DNA of 64,000 nt, from positions 1,831,272 to 1,895,271 of the forward strand of contig OX030959.1 in the NCBI GenBank assembly GCA_943735955.1, in the 5' to 3' direction. Made by a program: the position numbers and the translations under genes. Below are positions 25,401 through 38,260 of the stretch, one piece after another. The DNA comes from Piscicola geometra (Eukaryota; Annelida; Clitellata; Hirudinida; Piscicolidae). The notes beneath the pieces were generated by a model. That model was not told the origin of the DNA and made no database searches. It was given only the letters and a program-made list of their open reading frames with translations. The first letter of the stretch is position 1. The number at the start of each line of letters is the position of its first letter.

Positions 25401-28400
25401 GCTCCCAGTCGCCATAACCGCCGCCCTCTACAACCCCCTTTTCAAACACGTGCGTGCATGTCATCCTCTCATAGGATTAGGAATTCACGCTGAAATGTCG
25501 GAATAGGTGTTAGGGCAAAAATGATTGAGTAATCTTTTTATATATTGTAATGTCTTTTTTAAGTTTTCATTGTTGTTAGGAAAAAAAATAGGAAGGAACC
25601 ATTGGCAGATAGTGACAGGAGACTGGAAGTCGCAGGTGATCGCATGGGACGCAGGCAGTGGCGAGAAGGTGGTGCACTACACGGCACACACGGTGGTGCA
25701 GAAGGGTCGCAGGATCGAGATCGAGATCAAGGTGATGGCCTTCGACTCGACCTTCCGTCGTCTCATCACAGGCCATCGAGACGGCATGGTCAAGGTGTGG
25801 AACTACAACGTGGGCGTGCTCTTGCAGGAGATTCCAGTGCCCGAGCGCTTCGAAGTGTCCGCCTTGTGCTCCTCCCCCATGAAGATCTTCGTCGCAGGCT
25901 GCAACAAGTCGGTCTTCATGCACATCTCCGGCATGGGCAACAAGACGTATGTCTCGCTGAAGCCCAGTCATCCTGACTCGATCACCTCGTTGAGCGTCCT
26001 GCCAGGCACCTTCCTCGCATCTGCCTCGTTGGACGGCACGCTGATGATCTACAGCCTCAAGACCAACCTGCCCATGCTCAAGTTCCACATCGCCATGCCT
26101 TATGAGCTCGCCTCGGTCGACTTTTACGCTGACATCTGCATGGAGTCGATCTTGTCTTACGCTCCGAACACCATTACTGAAAGAATGAAAGGAAAGAAAC
26201 AATTGAAGAAAAATAAAAATATTCTGGAGTGAGAGACCTACATTCAATAATCTTTTTTTTAAAAGTGTAAATAATATTTCTCTATATTGATCATTATCCT
26301 TCATAACCTTTAATGTAGAATTTCTATAAACTCATCAAATCACTAACAATATAAGACAACGTAAAATCTCCAAAAATAGACTGGCCTCGGTGCAGGAGGT
26401 GAGCAGTGAAAACCTCCACTACAAGTACTGCGTCGAGACGATGGTCTTTCTGCGCACGCGCAAGATCACGCCGGACACTGCAGTGCTGCTGACTGGCATG
26501 CACGACGGCAGGGTGATGGCGTGGCCAATGAGCGTCGAGGGCAAGTGCCTTGGCGAGTTCATGGCGGTCTACAAGGAGTCGGAACTGCTGCACGCAGCTG
26601 ACGTCACCTCCGATGACTCCTTCCTCGTGACTGGAGACTCACTGGGCTACCTCAAGGTGTGGGACATCTCGCACTACTTGAATCCCGAGGTTGGCCAGTG
26701 TTCTGCCGCCCTGGATGAGACGAGAAAGAACATTTGGGACGCGTTTTCGTTCGTCGAGATGCGCCAGAACATCCGCAAGTACGTCAAGTCGTGGGACAGG
26801 TCGACCTTGCCAGCTCACATGAGGGTCAAGTGTGACCAATTGGCTGACTACCCCGTTGAAGCTCCCCATCTGATCAACAGCTTCAAGGGGCACGTGGGAG
26901 ACATCATCGACATCAAAGCAAGTTCCATTGGGAATTTTAGAATTCACCGTTGGTTGTTATTTAATATTTAAAATGAAAATATATACTCAATTATTTACCT
27001 GACTTATTACACGTTTCGATGCATCATTTGCACACATTTACACCATCAGTTGATCGAAATGATGGACAAGTACATGATCTTGTCGACTGCCTCTGACATG
27101 TCGGTCAGAATCTGGTCGTTGACGGGCAGTTTCCTGGGCATCCTCGGTCAGAAGAGCGTGTGGATAAACCCGGAGAGTGTCTTTGGTTTCCAGCCGAACA
27201 AGAAAGTGCAGCAAGACATCGAGATGTTGAGTCTGACGAAGCCTCTGAATGAGTGTGGACTCTCTACTTTCCATATGACGAAAGACGAAGTGAGACGATC
27301 ATTTAAGGCATTTATTGAATCAATCTAATGGGTATTTTTAAATAGTCTCATGACATTGAAAAAGGATTTTAAATGAAGCAACTCGCAAAGGTGAAAGTGA
27401 TCTCGTTCAAGGACAGTTCTGAAGACTTGAGGGCGAAGGCGATGAGGCTTGAGAGGAAGGTCGCCAAGAGTGACAGCGCCACCAGTCTGGACAAGATGTA
27501 TGAGTGCTTGGAAGATGCGGAATACACTGTGAGGAGCTCTGAGAAGTGGGAAATGGAAGACTTCGCGGAGCAGGACTCGACGTCCGAGGTGACCAAGTCG
27601 AGACTGCACATCATGGAGTCGTTGGCGCACCGCGAGAAGATAAAGCAGGAGATGAGACCCTCGTTCGCCGACTTCATCCTCACACTCTTCAACAAACACC
27701 GCAAGAAACCCAGTTCCAGGTTCGGCATTCCTGAGGACCTGAAGAGGGTTGGCTCCTTCACCACGTTGTTCGTCCTCGAGTCCGAACTGAAGATCAAGAC
27801 GCTTTCGAAGTGGGCGAAGATCAGACATGCCACCGTGTGGATCGTCAACTACTTGCAGCCCTCAAAGGTGAAGCTCTTCCGTCGCTTCGTGCTGCCGAAC
27901 GGAGACGCCAGCAAAGTGGGCGTGTACTCGAACAACATTAAGGACATGATCGAGGAGTACATGACCAACCGAGCCACCAACAACATCCGAAAACTGCAAA
28001 TCAACAGCGGCTCTTCCAAGGACGGCTTCGATAAAAAGAACGTTCTTCTCAGACCCCTGAGTCCACTGCAGAGTGAGATCTTCGGTCAATTCTACAGTGA
28101 GCCGTACACGCAACACCGGCCCATCAAGCCCGTCTCAATGGCCTACGAAGTGGCGCACAAGGAGGTTTGAAGGCCATCTCTTTTTCTAGTCAACAAACAT
28201 TTTAAAGTTTCATTAAAAGTTTTTTTTACTTTCTTTTTTTAAGTATATTCATTTTGTATAGCTTTTTTGAAAGTATTTTTCCTTAAAACAGATTTGTGCA
28301 TACAAGAAGTTGCCGTTAGCGACTCTTTCCAATGAAAACCCTGCCAAGACTGTCACACAGATTTTCCAACAGGCTGGCTTTCAGACTATGTAAGTTGAAA

Positions 28401-29204
28401 ACAGACTTTAGATACGTATTAAATATTGAAAATTTGATTATTAAACTAACTTATAAGATTTAATGCGGTTCAAAATTTTACAAGCCAGTTCGTACAACAA
28501 TTTAAACTAATAGTATCAAGAAATGTATTTAAAAGAATATAATTATCTAAAAATTAATTCCAACTAAAGCATCTAAACTAAATTGCATACAGCAGTGTAT
28601 ACAAACTGAATCCCACCTCCTGCAGGCAGTCACAGATGGACCCATCCAGAAGCCAGATCGCATCTCCCATGGCACTGCCGCCCAGCATCGACTCGAAGCT
28701 CGTCCTCGTGAGGAGCCTCAACAAGACAGGCTGGAAACTCATGTCGGATGGAACGCTCGCCAGGAGAAAGGTGTGTGTGTGTGTTTGTGTGTGTATGTGT
28801 GTGTATGTTTGTGTGTGTTTGTGTGTGTTTGTTTGTGTGTGTGTGTGTGTTTGTGTGTGTGTGGGTGGGGTGTGTGTTTGTGGGTGGGGTGTGTGTTTGT
28901 GTGTGTGAGATACCTAGAGTTTCAACTTGATTTTTATCGTCTTTTAGGACTTCTTTATCATCTAGCATGGTTTCAGTGATAAAAGTTTTTTTCATAAATA
29001 GAAAACTTTTAGTAATATAAATATACATTCTAGAACTTCTAATCGACCAAACGAACACCACTCGCGCAGGTTCCACTAAACAGTTCCAAGACACACTCCT
29101 ACTTGCCGCCTCAGCTTGTGCCAGAAAACAGTGTGCAAGATGGCGTTAAGAAGAAGGGCGAGAACTGCTTTGTGGGGAAGACGAAGAGCAGAACCACTTA
29201 CTAA
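22424..29204 (+). CDS. EF-hand and WD40-repeat protein, WDR49/WDR64 (CFAP337) type, ~16 exons
   Basis: Probably an axonemal (cilium/flagellum) protein, because the EF-hand plus two-propeller layout with late FGxP- and LNxTGW-type tail matches the WDR49/CFAP337 family; the exact place in the axoneme is not deducible here. Exon 1 opens MENYIKVIEAKI. Exons near 22682-22893 and 22977-23114 hold a degenerate EF-hand (loop DVMNNGMVTWKE). WD40 repeats follow: RYFTCSRDGVMNFW (about 23500-23980), 24137-24288, 24418-24531 (ITGGADCIIR), 24930-25119, 25270-25449, 25609-26228 (TGHRDGMVKVW, SASLDGTLMIYS), 26384-26917 (TGDSLGYLKVWD) and 27051-27288 (STASDMSVRIWS). The C-terminal exons at 27394-28164, 28292-28389, 28627-28770 and 29071-29204 are non-WD; one contains SRFGIPEDLKR. 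The region 23205-23330 probably holds one or two short exons that I could not place exactly. It ends 327 bp from the convergent N4BP2 gene. Confidence 0.85.
24684..24923. repeat. (CCA)n/(CCC) trinucleotide array in a CFAP337-type intron
   Basis: About 240 bp of ccacca units with ccc interruptions, ending a few bases before the acceptor aacgcag of the exon starting at 24930. It therefore acts as the sequence just upstream of a 3' splice site. Confidence 0.95.
28771..28907. repeat. (GT)n-type array starting at a splice donor
   Basis: The exon ending ...GCCAGGAGAAAG is followed at once by gtgtgtgtgtgtgtttgtgtg and similar units. The donor GT is the first unit of the array. Confidence 0.9.
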
Positions 29205-29530
29205 CCTCCGACTGCCTCGAAAGATGCCAGTGAAAAAGATGATGCGTTGTAGCTATACTTTTTTTTCATGCTTTACTGCATTTTTTTATTAATTTCATTA
29301 ACTTCCTTTTTTAATTTGTAAACTTAGTTGAATGTGAAAATAGGATTTAAAAAATGTAAGGTCCACTCACTGAACCCATTTTACATTTTTTTAAATACTG
29401 TCCACCGCAAAAACCGTCTTGATTCATTATAAATAGTTAAAGTTTATCAAAAGAGTGAAAAACAAAAGAACATATTTAAATCAGTACACACTTCAAAAAC
29501 TATTTACAATGAGAATAGTTATGGATGCGA
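29205..29530. other. Convergent 3' gap between CFAP337-type gene and N4BP2
   Basis: Short AT-rich spacer between two stop codons (29204 on plus, 29531 on minus). It must hold both 3' UTRs, which may overlap. No gene seen. Confidence 0.6.
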
Positions 29531-32500
29531 TCAATCAGCGACTATGGAAACTCGCAGGACTCCTTGTGTTATTTGTCGGAACCTGAAGGGGTGAATAACA
29601 AAAAGATTATATTTCAGGACATGTAACTCTTGCTTAAGAAAAAATATTTAAATTTAAATATATATATATAAATATTGTAAAAAGAAGCACAGTGACACTA
29701 ACGACAACTTGTTCTGCTGCAAGTACTTGATCACCAGCGGCTTGATCTTGGCCACTCCACCTGAGCTGTTGTTGCCACTGCCCGTCACCACACACAAACG
29801 GCCCTTGCCTCGGCCACTCTTCCGGATGTCTGCATGCCGGGTGGGAGAAGTTTGAAATTCTTAGTTATTATTATTTTTCTTATTCTTATCATCATTATCA
29901 TCATCTTCATCATCCTCATCACGTTGCTGTTGCAGCTGGATGATGGAAGGAAGTTGGGCAAGCACTTGTCCACACGTGAAGCCGTGCAGGTCGACGACGC
30001 CCTGCACCGGATCGAATCTGCGTTCGATATGGAGGTTAGCGTGAGTATCCATGTTACAATGTTACATTGTTACATAGACTATGTACCCCTAATGTGGCAA
30101 TTCAGAGCGAATATGAATTGATATTATATTGAGGCTGACTCGGAGGAAGCGACCTCTTTTGGAAGAGCACTTCAGCAGCGAGGTTCTCTTCCTCTTGGAG
30201 CTTCTGCTTCAAGACAGCGACCTCTCCGCTGTAAAAGCTCGCAACGGAGTGTTGACGACGACTGGAAGCGAGCCTCAGCTGCTCCTTCTTCTGCACGATC
30301 AACCTTTTGCTGATTGCAGCTTCGTGCAACAGCCTGCAGTGAAGGAGGTCAAGGTCGCTGCTGCTGTCAGGATGCCACTCGTTGCAAGCCTCTGAAACAT
30401 CATCCACCGCCTGTTCCTGAAAGAAATATCTTTAAGAAAAGTTTGTTTAACTGTGAGGCAGCTTCAATGGCCACCTCGAGGCTGGCGCTGATGGCCTGCT
30501 GCATCAGCCTGAGCTCCATCTCCTGCATGAACTCGCCACTCATGCACTCCTTCACTGGGTCGCTCAAACTCGACTCCAGAATCGTCTTCGTGGTCACCTC
30601 TTGCGAGTAGCTGCAAAAAAGAAGGAACTCAATTAATTAATCTCATATTCCCAACAATAACCATCATATCAAACATCATCATCATCATCAAGAACCATAG
30701 AATGGCAAACGACAAACACACATGACAGTTTGAATTGAAGAGTGCCTCGCAAGAACTCACCCGGAAGCTTGGAAGACGTTCGAGAGGACCTGCTTGTTGA
30801 GGTTGGGGAAGGTGGAAACCAGGTGGTCGAACTTGATGCGGGTTGCCAGCAGGGAGGCCTGGTCAGCTATCGTCTCCTGTGTAGGCATGTGAGTGTGTGT
30901 GTGTGTGTGATGGTGGTAGAGAGGCATGATGGGTGTGTGATGGTAGTAGAGAGGCATGATGGGTGTGTGATGGTAGTAGAGAGGCATGATGGGTGTGTGA
31001 TGGTGGTAGAGAGGCATGATGGGTGTGTGATGGTGGTAGAGAGGCATGATGGGTGTGTGATGGTAGTAGAGAGGCATGATGGGTGTGTGATGGTGGTAGA
31101 GAGGCATGATGGGTGTGTGATGGTAGTAGAGAGGCATGATGGGTGTGTGATGGTAGTAGAGAGGCATGATGGGTGTGTGATGGTGGTAGAGAGGCATGAT
31201 GGGTGTGTGATGGTAGTAGAGAGGCATGATGGGTGTGTGATGGTAGTAGAGAGGCATGATGTGTGTGTGATGGTAGTAGAAAGGCATGATGGGTGTATGA
31301 TGGTAGTAGAGAGGCATGATGGGTGTGTGATGGTGGTAGAGAGGCATGATGGGTGTGTGATGGTAGTAGAGAGGCATGATGGGTGTGTGATGGTAGTAGA
31401 GAGGCATGATGGGTGTGTGATGGTAGTAGAGAGGCATGATGGGTGTGTGATGGTGGTAGAGAGGCATGATGGGTGTGTGATGGTAGTAGAGAGGCATGAT
31501 GGGTGTGTGATGGTAGTAGAGAGGCATGATGGGTGTGTGATGGTGGTAGAGAGGCATGATGGGTGTGTGATGGTGGTAGAGAGGCATGATGGGTGTGTGA
31601 TGGTGGTAGAGAGGCATGATGGGTGTGTGATGGTGGTATGAGAGGCATGATGGGTGTGTGATGGTAGTAGAGAGGCATGATGGGTGTGTGATGGTAGTAG
31701 AGAGGCATGATGGGTGTGTGATGGTGGTAGAGAGGCATGATGGGTGTGTGATGGTGGTAGAGAGGCATGATGGGTGTGTGATGGTAGTAGAGAGGCATGA
31801 TGGGTGTGTGATGGTAGTAGAGAGGCATGATGGGTGTGTGATGGTAGTAGAGAGGCATGATGGGTGTGTGATGGTAGTAGAGAGGCATGATGGGTGTGTG
31901 ATGGTAGTAGAGAGGCATGATGGGTGTGTGATGGTGGTATGAGAGGCATGATGGGTGTGTGATGGTAGTAGAGAGGCATGATGGGTGTGTGATGGTGGTA
32001 GAGAGGCATGATGGGTGTGTGATGGTGGTAGAGAGGCATGATGGGTGTGTGATGGTGGTAGAGAGGCATGATGGGTGTGTGATGGTGGTATGAGAGGCAT
32101 GATGGGTGTGTGATGGTAGTAGAGAGGCATGATGGGTGTGTGATGGTAGTAGAGAGGCATGATGGGTGTGTGATGGTGGTAGAGAGGCATGATGGGTGTG
32201 TGATGGTGGTAGAGAGGCATGATGGGTGTGTGATGGTAGTAGAGAGGCATGATGGGTGTGTGATGGTAGTAGAGAGGCATGATGGGTGTGTGATGGTAGT
32301 AGAGAGGCATGATGGGTGTGTGATGGTAGTAGAGAGGCATGATGGGTGTGTGATGGTGGTAGAGAGGCATGATGGGTGTGTGATGGTGGTAGAGAGGCAT
32401 GATGGGTGTGTGATGGTGGTAGAGAGGCATGATGGGTGTGTGATGGTAGTAGAGAGACATGATGGGTGTGTGATGGTGGTAGAGAGGCATGATGGGTGTG

Positions 32501-35500
32501 TGATGGTGGTAGAGAGGCATGATGGGTGTGTGATGGTGGTAGAGAGGCATGATGGGTGTGTGATGGTAGTAGAGAGGCATGATGGGTGTGTGATGGTGGT
32601 AGAGAGGCATGATGGGTGTGTGATGGTAGTAGAGAGGCATGATGGGTGTGTGATGGTGGTAGAGAGGCATGATGGGTGTGTGATGGTGGTAGAGAGGCAT
32701 GATGGGTGTGTGATGGTGGTAGAGAGGCATGATGGGTGTGTGATGGTGGTAGAGAGGCATGATGGGTGTGTGATGGTGGTAGAGAGGCATGATGGGTGTG
32801 TGATGGTAGTAGAGAGGCATGATGGGTGTGTGATGGTAGTAGAGAGGCATGATGGGTGTGTGATGGTAGTAGAGAGGCATGATGGGTGTGTGATGGTGGT
32901 AGAGAGGCATGATGGGTGTGTGATGGTAGTAGAGAGGCATGATGGGTGTGTGATGGTAGTAGAGAGGCATGATGGGTGTGTGATGGTGGTAGAGAGGCAT
33001 GATGGGTGTGTGATGGTGGTAGAGAGGCATGATGGGTGTGTGATGGTGGTAGAGAGGCATGATGGGTGTGTGATGGTGGTAGAGAGGCATGATGGGTGTG
33101 TGATGGTGGTAGAGAGGCATGATGGGTGTGTGATGGTGGTAGAGAGGCATGATGGGTGTGTGATGGTGGTAGAGAGGCATGATGGGTGTGTGATGGTAGT
33201 AGAGAGGCATGATGGGTGTGTGATGGTAGTAGAGAGGCATGATGGGTGTGTGATGGTAGTAGAGAGGCATGATGGGTGTGTGATGGTGGTAGAGAGGCAT
33301 GATGGGTGTGTGATGGTAGTAGAGAGGCATGATGGGTGTGTGATGGTAGTAGAGAGGCATGATGGGTGTGTGATGGTGGTAGAGAGGCATGATGGGTGTG
33401 TGATGGTGGTAGAGAGGCATGATGGGTGTGTGATGGTGGTAGAGAGGCATGATGGGTGTGTGATGGTGGTATGAGAGGCATGATGGGTGTGTGATGGTAG
33501 TAGAGAGGCATGATGGGTGTGTGATGGTGGTAGAGAGGCATGATGGGTGTATGATGGTAGTAGAGAGGCATGATGGGTGTGTGATGGTAGTAGAGAGGCA
33601 TGATGGGTGTGTGATGGTGGTAGAGAGGCATGATGGGTGTGTGATGGTGGTAGAGAGGCATGATGGGTGTGTGATGGTGGTAGAGAGGCATGATGGGTGT
33701 GTGATGGTGGTAGAGAGGCATGATGGGTGTGTGATGGTGGTAGAGAGGCATGATGGGTGTGTGATGGTGGTAGAGAGGCATGATGGGTGTGTGATGGTGG
33801 TAGAGAGGCATGATGGGTGTGTGATGGTAGTAGAGAGGCATGATGGGTGTGTGATGGTGGTAGAGAGGCATGATGGGTGTGTGATGGTAGTAGAGAGGCA
33901 TGATGGGTGTGTGATGGTGGTAGAGAGGCATGATGGGTGTGTGATGGTAGTAGAGAGGCATGATGGGTGTGTGATGGTGGTAGAGAGGCATGATGGGTGT
34001 GTGATGGTAGTAGAGAGGCATGATGGGTGTGTGATGGTAGTAGAGAGGCATGATGGGTGTGTGATGGTGGTAGAGAGGCATGATGGGTGTGTGATGGTGG
34101 TAGAGAGGCATGATGGGTGTGTGATGGTGGTAGAGAGGCATGATGGGTGTGTGATGGTGGTAGAGAGGCATGATGGGTGTGTGATGGTGGTAGAGAGGCA
34201 TGATGGGTGTGTGATGGTGGTAGAGAGTGAGTTTAAGAAAGAAAACCTCTTTGCTTGCAGGTTCGTCACCTATTGGAAATGATTAGCGGGGTTATAATGC
34301 ATTTAAGTCAATCATTGAACAGTTTCATTTCAAAAAATGTATAAGAATCAATTAGTTAGATTTTAGTTTAAAAGTTTAATTATTGAGTTGACCTAGAAAA
34401 AGTGGTCTAAAGTACGAAAAAAACGATCAAAAGATGCAGCCATCACACACGCAGTCACCTGTGAGCGCATCCAGGAGGCATGCATGCAGGGACCTGGCCG
34501 TCTTCTCATCCAGATGCAGGCTGATGCTGTCGCTGAGGCCTTCTGGAAGGGGTGTTGTGGCGGTGGAAGGAGTTGCAGTTTTTCGTGTAGTTGCCTTGTA
34601 ACAAATAGTGGAATTTTTAATGGATTATTTTGAATTATGTAAACATGACGATTGATTTTTATTATAAACTAGTTGATTTACTTTCGGCGTCTTTCGAAGG
34701 AAACAAGTTGAAGATTTGAAGAGCTAAGTCAGGGCTGATGTCGATTTTGAATTCTTTGGAAGGAGTGGAGTGACGGGAAGGGTGCTTGAGGGCTTCGGAG
34801 TGCCTGCGAGAGTGTCTGTAGTTGGTGCCAGGGTTGAACTCTTTGCGGTTGATGCAGGCGACAATGCCCTTCTTGGAGGCGCTGTTGATGACGAAGCCAC
34901 CAGCACCACGGGAGCCTTTGCCCTTCCTGCTAGGTGCTTTGACTTCTTCATTCCTTCTTTCTGCCTCTTCCAACCCTTCTTTATGGGACGACAAATCAAG
35001 AGGTTGTTCACCTTCATGAAGGAATCCAAAGTCGCTCAAGATGCCTGCAGTGATGGAGGTGCACTGGCCACAGCTGTCGTACAGGTACTTCAAATGCTCC
35101 TTATCCACCTGAGGATAACGACCAAACAACGAAGCCAACTCTTCATCCTTCTCGTTAGAGCCTCCCCCATCCTGAGTCTGAGAACTCTTATCCAGCTTGC
35201 AAGAGGCCTGCACTGCCAAAGGAGAGATTGCAGTGTCGCTGACGTTCGGCCGTTTGAAGCTGTTCTTGACGATTTGAAGATCGTGCTTCACCTTCATCTG
35301 CTGGGGAACTGTCTCAGTGGTGACCTCCTCCTCCTTCACCACGGAGCACCTCTGTTCTATCACCCTGAACTCCTCCAACGGAGGTTGCAGACCCTTCAGC
35401 AGCTCTTCCACCACCAACCAGTCCCTGTCCTCGGTCCCGACACACGCATCCATCGTCGATACAACATCACCTCTCTTCAGTGCTCCACTCTCGATTTCGA

Positions 35501-36603
35501 CTGCTTGCATCTCAGAAGATATTTCATCCATTCTTATAATTTGGTCGTTATCATGAGGGAGTTCTTTAATGACATCCCTGCTTGGACTATAAGCAGATTC
35601 TTCAACAGTTTGACATTTATTGAAGTCTGTGAGGTGATGCAAGGCAGGCAGATGAACCATGTCAGGCTGCAATCCATCGTTACCAAAACTGCTAACCCCT
35701 TCATCCTCTTCTGTTGTCCCTTCATCAGAGCCCTGCTCAAACAAGCCATTGTGAAACTCAATTTCTTTTTCATTTGCTTCTCTACTGGTCACACAGTCAT
35801 TCGATTCATCGACGTGCTGTCTTTCCACACCATCACCAGAAACTCTCCCATTGCTAACTAAAGTATTATTAAACCCACTGTTGAAGGTAACAACACTACT
35901 ACTACCGCCACTACTACCACTAACACTACTACTACTACCACCACAACCACTCGAGAAGGGAGTGGCTGAGGCCATCTGGAGGAGGAGCTCTGCAGTGACG
36001 TTGCCTTCATACCTCTCCAGCATGCTCCTTATCTTCTCCACTGACACCGAGTGCACGTTCACCCTGTGGTGTTCGCGCCATCATGCAAACGCCTCGGAGG
36101 TTTTAAGAATGTCTCATAAGCCATTATTATTATTATTATTATTACTAATATTATTATTATGATTATGATTAACCGCCCACAAAACCTGGCGAGCTTTCCC
36201 GCGCAGTTTCTCCACGGCACATTCGGCTCAAACACCTCCAGAGCATAGGCGTGCTTCAGCGCCTGAGTTGGATTCGATGATCAATTTGAAGGCAATTCAT
36301 GCCATTCAAGATGAATTCAAGAACAGGTAAAAATCTGTCACTGTTAGCATCATTATCATATCCCCCATTATCATCAACATCATCATCATCCTCATCATAA
36401 TCATCACCGCCATCATCATAATCACCAGGTGCACATAGGGCATCATCTCCCACACTTGAGTGTTGGTGTTGTCAATCACAACAGGAGACACGCCCTCACT
36501 CATGCTCTTGCTGGCTGTAGTAGTAGTAGTAGTAGTAGTAGTTGTTGTTGTTGTAGCAGTAGTAGTAGTAGTAGTGGTAGTAGAGGTAGTGGTAGTAGTA
36601 GTT

Positions 36604-36663
<60 letters not shown>

Positions 36664-36707
36664 ATAGTAGTAGTGGTAGTAGTAGTAGTAGTAGTAGTAG
36701 TTGTAGC

Positions 36708-36786
<79 letters not shown>

Positions 36787-36898
36787 ATAGTAGTGGTAGT
36801 AGTAGTAGTAGTAGTAATAATAATAATAGTAGTAGTAGTAGTAGTAGTAATAATAGTAGTAGTAGTAGTAGTTATAGTAGTAGTGGTAGTCGTAGTAA

Positions 36899-36975
<77 letters not shown>

Positions 36976-36976
36976 A

Positions 36977-37051
<75 letters not shown>

Positions 37052-38260
37052 CGACCACCTCGAGAGAGGTTCCACGCATGCGCCTCTGAAAGCTGGTGTG
37101 CATCGTAGTTGTAAACCACCCCGCCTGTCCTCGACACCCGCTCGAAAAAGGCGTCAGTGGAAAAAACCACTCCATCCTTTGTGACGATCTCGCTGCAGCA
37201 TCAGATGGGCTTTTAGGTTATACAATAGAAGTAGGAATAGGGTAGATTGATTGATTGACACTTCAGAAGCACACACCGAGCCAGTGTAGACTTGCCAGCA
37301 CCAGGACAGCCACGCAGGAGAACCAGAAGTTTGTGCCTGCCATGCCTCTGCACCCTTTCCTTCGCCTGCTGAACTGTCACGAGGGTTTCTTGCGTGGAGC
37401 TTGTGCTCTCGTTTTGTGTGCATGGGTTGTGGACATCTTTGGAAGTTAATCTACTTGGGGGTTGATTAAAATTAGTTGGGTGATGATCCTTTTTGGCTGG
37501 TTTAACGCCATTTATAATATTAAAACTACTGTTTTCTGTGTCGTTTGTATTAACATTTGTATGTGTATTGTTGAAAGGAGTAAGATGATTTGCATTCTCA
37601 TCAGTGATACCCACAGTATTATGGCAATACATTTTCTCAATGGTAGTTTCATTTCTCATTTTCTTTTCCACATTATTTTTCACGATATCAGTCCAATTAC
37701 TTGGGTTCTTTTGAGGCTTCTCTTTATTTTCAGGATTCACTAAATTCTTGGCGATCGTCTCAAATGGATTGCATCTCTCTTCACTTACATCATCAACACT
37801 TGACATTTGCAAGAGGCTCTCAAAAGATTTATCAACTGAAAAGAAAGCATTACTATCAGTAAAAGTTATGTAATGTTGGATTTTGAAAGTGATATTTCAG
37901 AAAGAATGAATTAAAGATTTTGAAAATTTTTAACCTTATGAGATTTATTTTTGATTAACTTTTTTTTTCTAAAATAATTCAAATGAATATAAGTTACAGA
38001 TACATACATTTCGAAGATTATAATGCCATTTTAAAGTAAATTTATAGAAATAATTTATAAACCAATGTTGATAAAATCCAACATTCACCATCATAATCAT
38101 GTGTGATCATGACGTCACGGATGACAGCCTCACTGAAGAAACCTCCAAACATCTCACTCAGGTGACTTTCGTGCATTTGTCGCTCCTCAACCTGGTTCTT
38201 CTTTTCTAAAACATTCTTTCCTCGTCCATTTGAAACTTCTGCCCAGCGATTTTTGGCCAT
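29531..38260 (-). CDS. N4BP2: NEDD4-binding protein 2 homologue (CUE, P-loop kinase, Smr), ~14 exons, ~1,100 aa
   Basis: N4BP2 proteins join a polynucleotide-kinase-like P-loop domain to a DNA-nicking Smr domain and bind ubiquitin/NEDD4 through CUE. In order here: exon 38089-38260 (CUE-like, LSEMFGGFFSEAVIRDVM); 37277-37835, ending in the Walker A GCPGAGKST; 37059-37192 (FSTDAFFERV, EAHAWN); 36426-36514 (SPVVIDNTNTQVWEMMPYV, a strong N4BP2 signature); 36186-36262 (LEVFEPNVPW); 34682-36063 (VEKIRSMLERYE, then a disordered stretch and a second CUE-like segment, ELASLFGRYPQVDKEHL); 34459-34542; a candidate 23-nt microexon 34247-34269; 30761-30876; 30452-30610; about 30154-30416 (YSGEVAVLKQKLQEEENLAAEV, the pre-Smr helix); about 29930-30010 (VVDLHGFT); about 29710-29830 (LCVVTGSGNNSSGGVAKIKP); and 29531-29583 (GVLRVSIVAD). 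The Smr signatures DLHG and TGxGxxSxGG are intact. Two introns are filled by satellites. Confidence 0.93.
30899..34228. repeat. 30-bp minisatellite, ~111 copies (3.3 kb), in an N4BP2 intron
   Basis: The unit is gggtgtgtgatggtagtaga plus gaggcatgat, present in two main forms that differ by A or G at one site (ggtagta or ggtggta). Four units carry one extra base (ggtatgaga) near 31640, 31940, 32090 and 33470. Single-base variants occur near 31261 (gtgtg), 31281 (aaagg), 31291 and 33550 (gtgtatg), and 32456 (gagacat). It starts about 20 bp upstream of the 30761-30876 acceptor and ends just below the candidate microexon at 34247. Since 30 is a multiple of three, the array stays open for over 1,000 codons on the minus strand and several hundred on the plus strand, but these are 10-residue repeats with no relation to the gene. 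Confidence 0.97.
36517..37050. repeat. (AGT)n/(TAC)n trinucleotide array filling an N4BP2 intron
   Basis: About 530 bp of agt units with scattered gtt, ata, ggt changes. It takes up almost all of the 544-bp intron between the exons at 37059-37192 and 36426-36514, and the acceptor (CTACAG on the minus strand) is made from the last units of the array. Confidence 0.95.

Noticed and set aside
25576..26304. 242-codon minus-strand frame
   Set aside because: Antisense of the WD40 exon 25609-26228; rich in His/Asp/Arg as expected for a shadow of GC-biased codons.
30757..34269. Open frames of up to ~1,170 codons through the minisatellite (His/Pro/Thr and VMVVERHDGC repeats)
   Set aside because: They exist only because the 30-bp unit has no stop in several frames. 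They occur on both strands and in more than one frame, and none continues into neighbouring conserved N4BP2 sequence.
34770..35861. 363-codon plus-strand frame
   Set aside because: It lies opposite the long N4BP2 exon (34682-36063), whose minus-strand frame has family motifs and proper splice phases. The plus frame has none.
36306..37184. Long poly-Ser, poly-Val, poly-Tyr and poly-Thr frames
   Set aside because: All are readings of the (AGT)n array in an N4BP2 intron.
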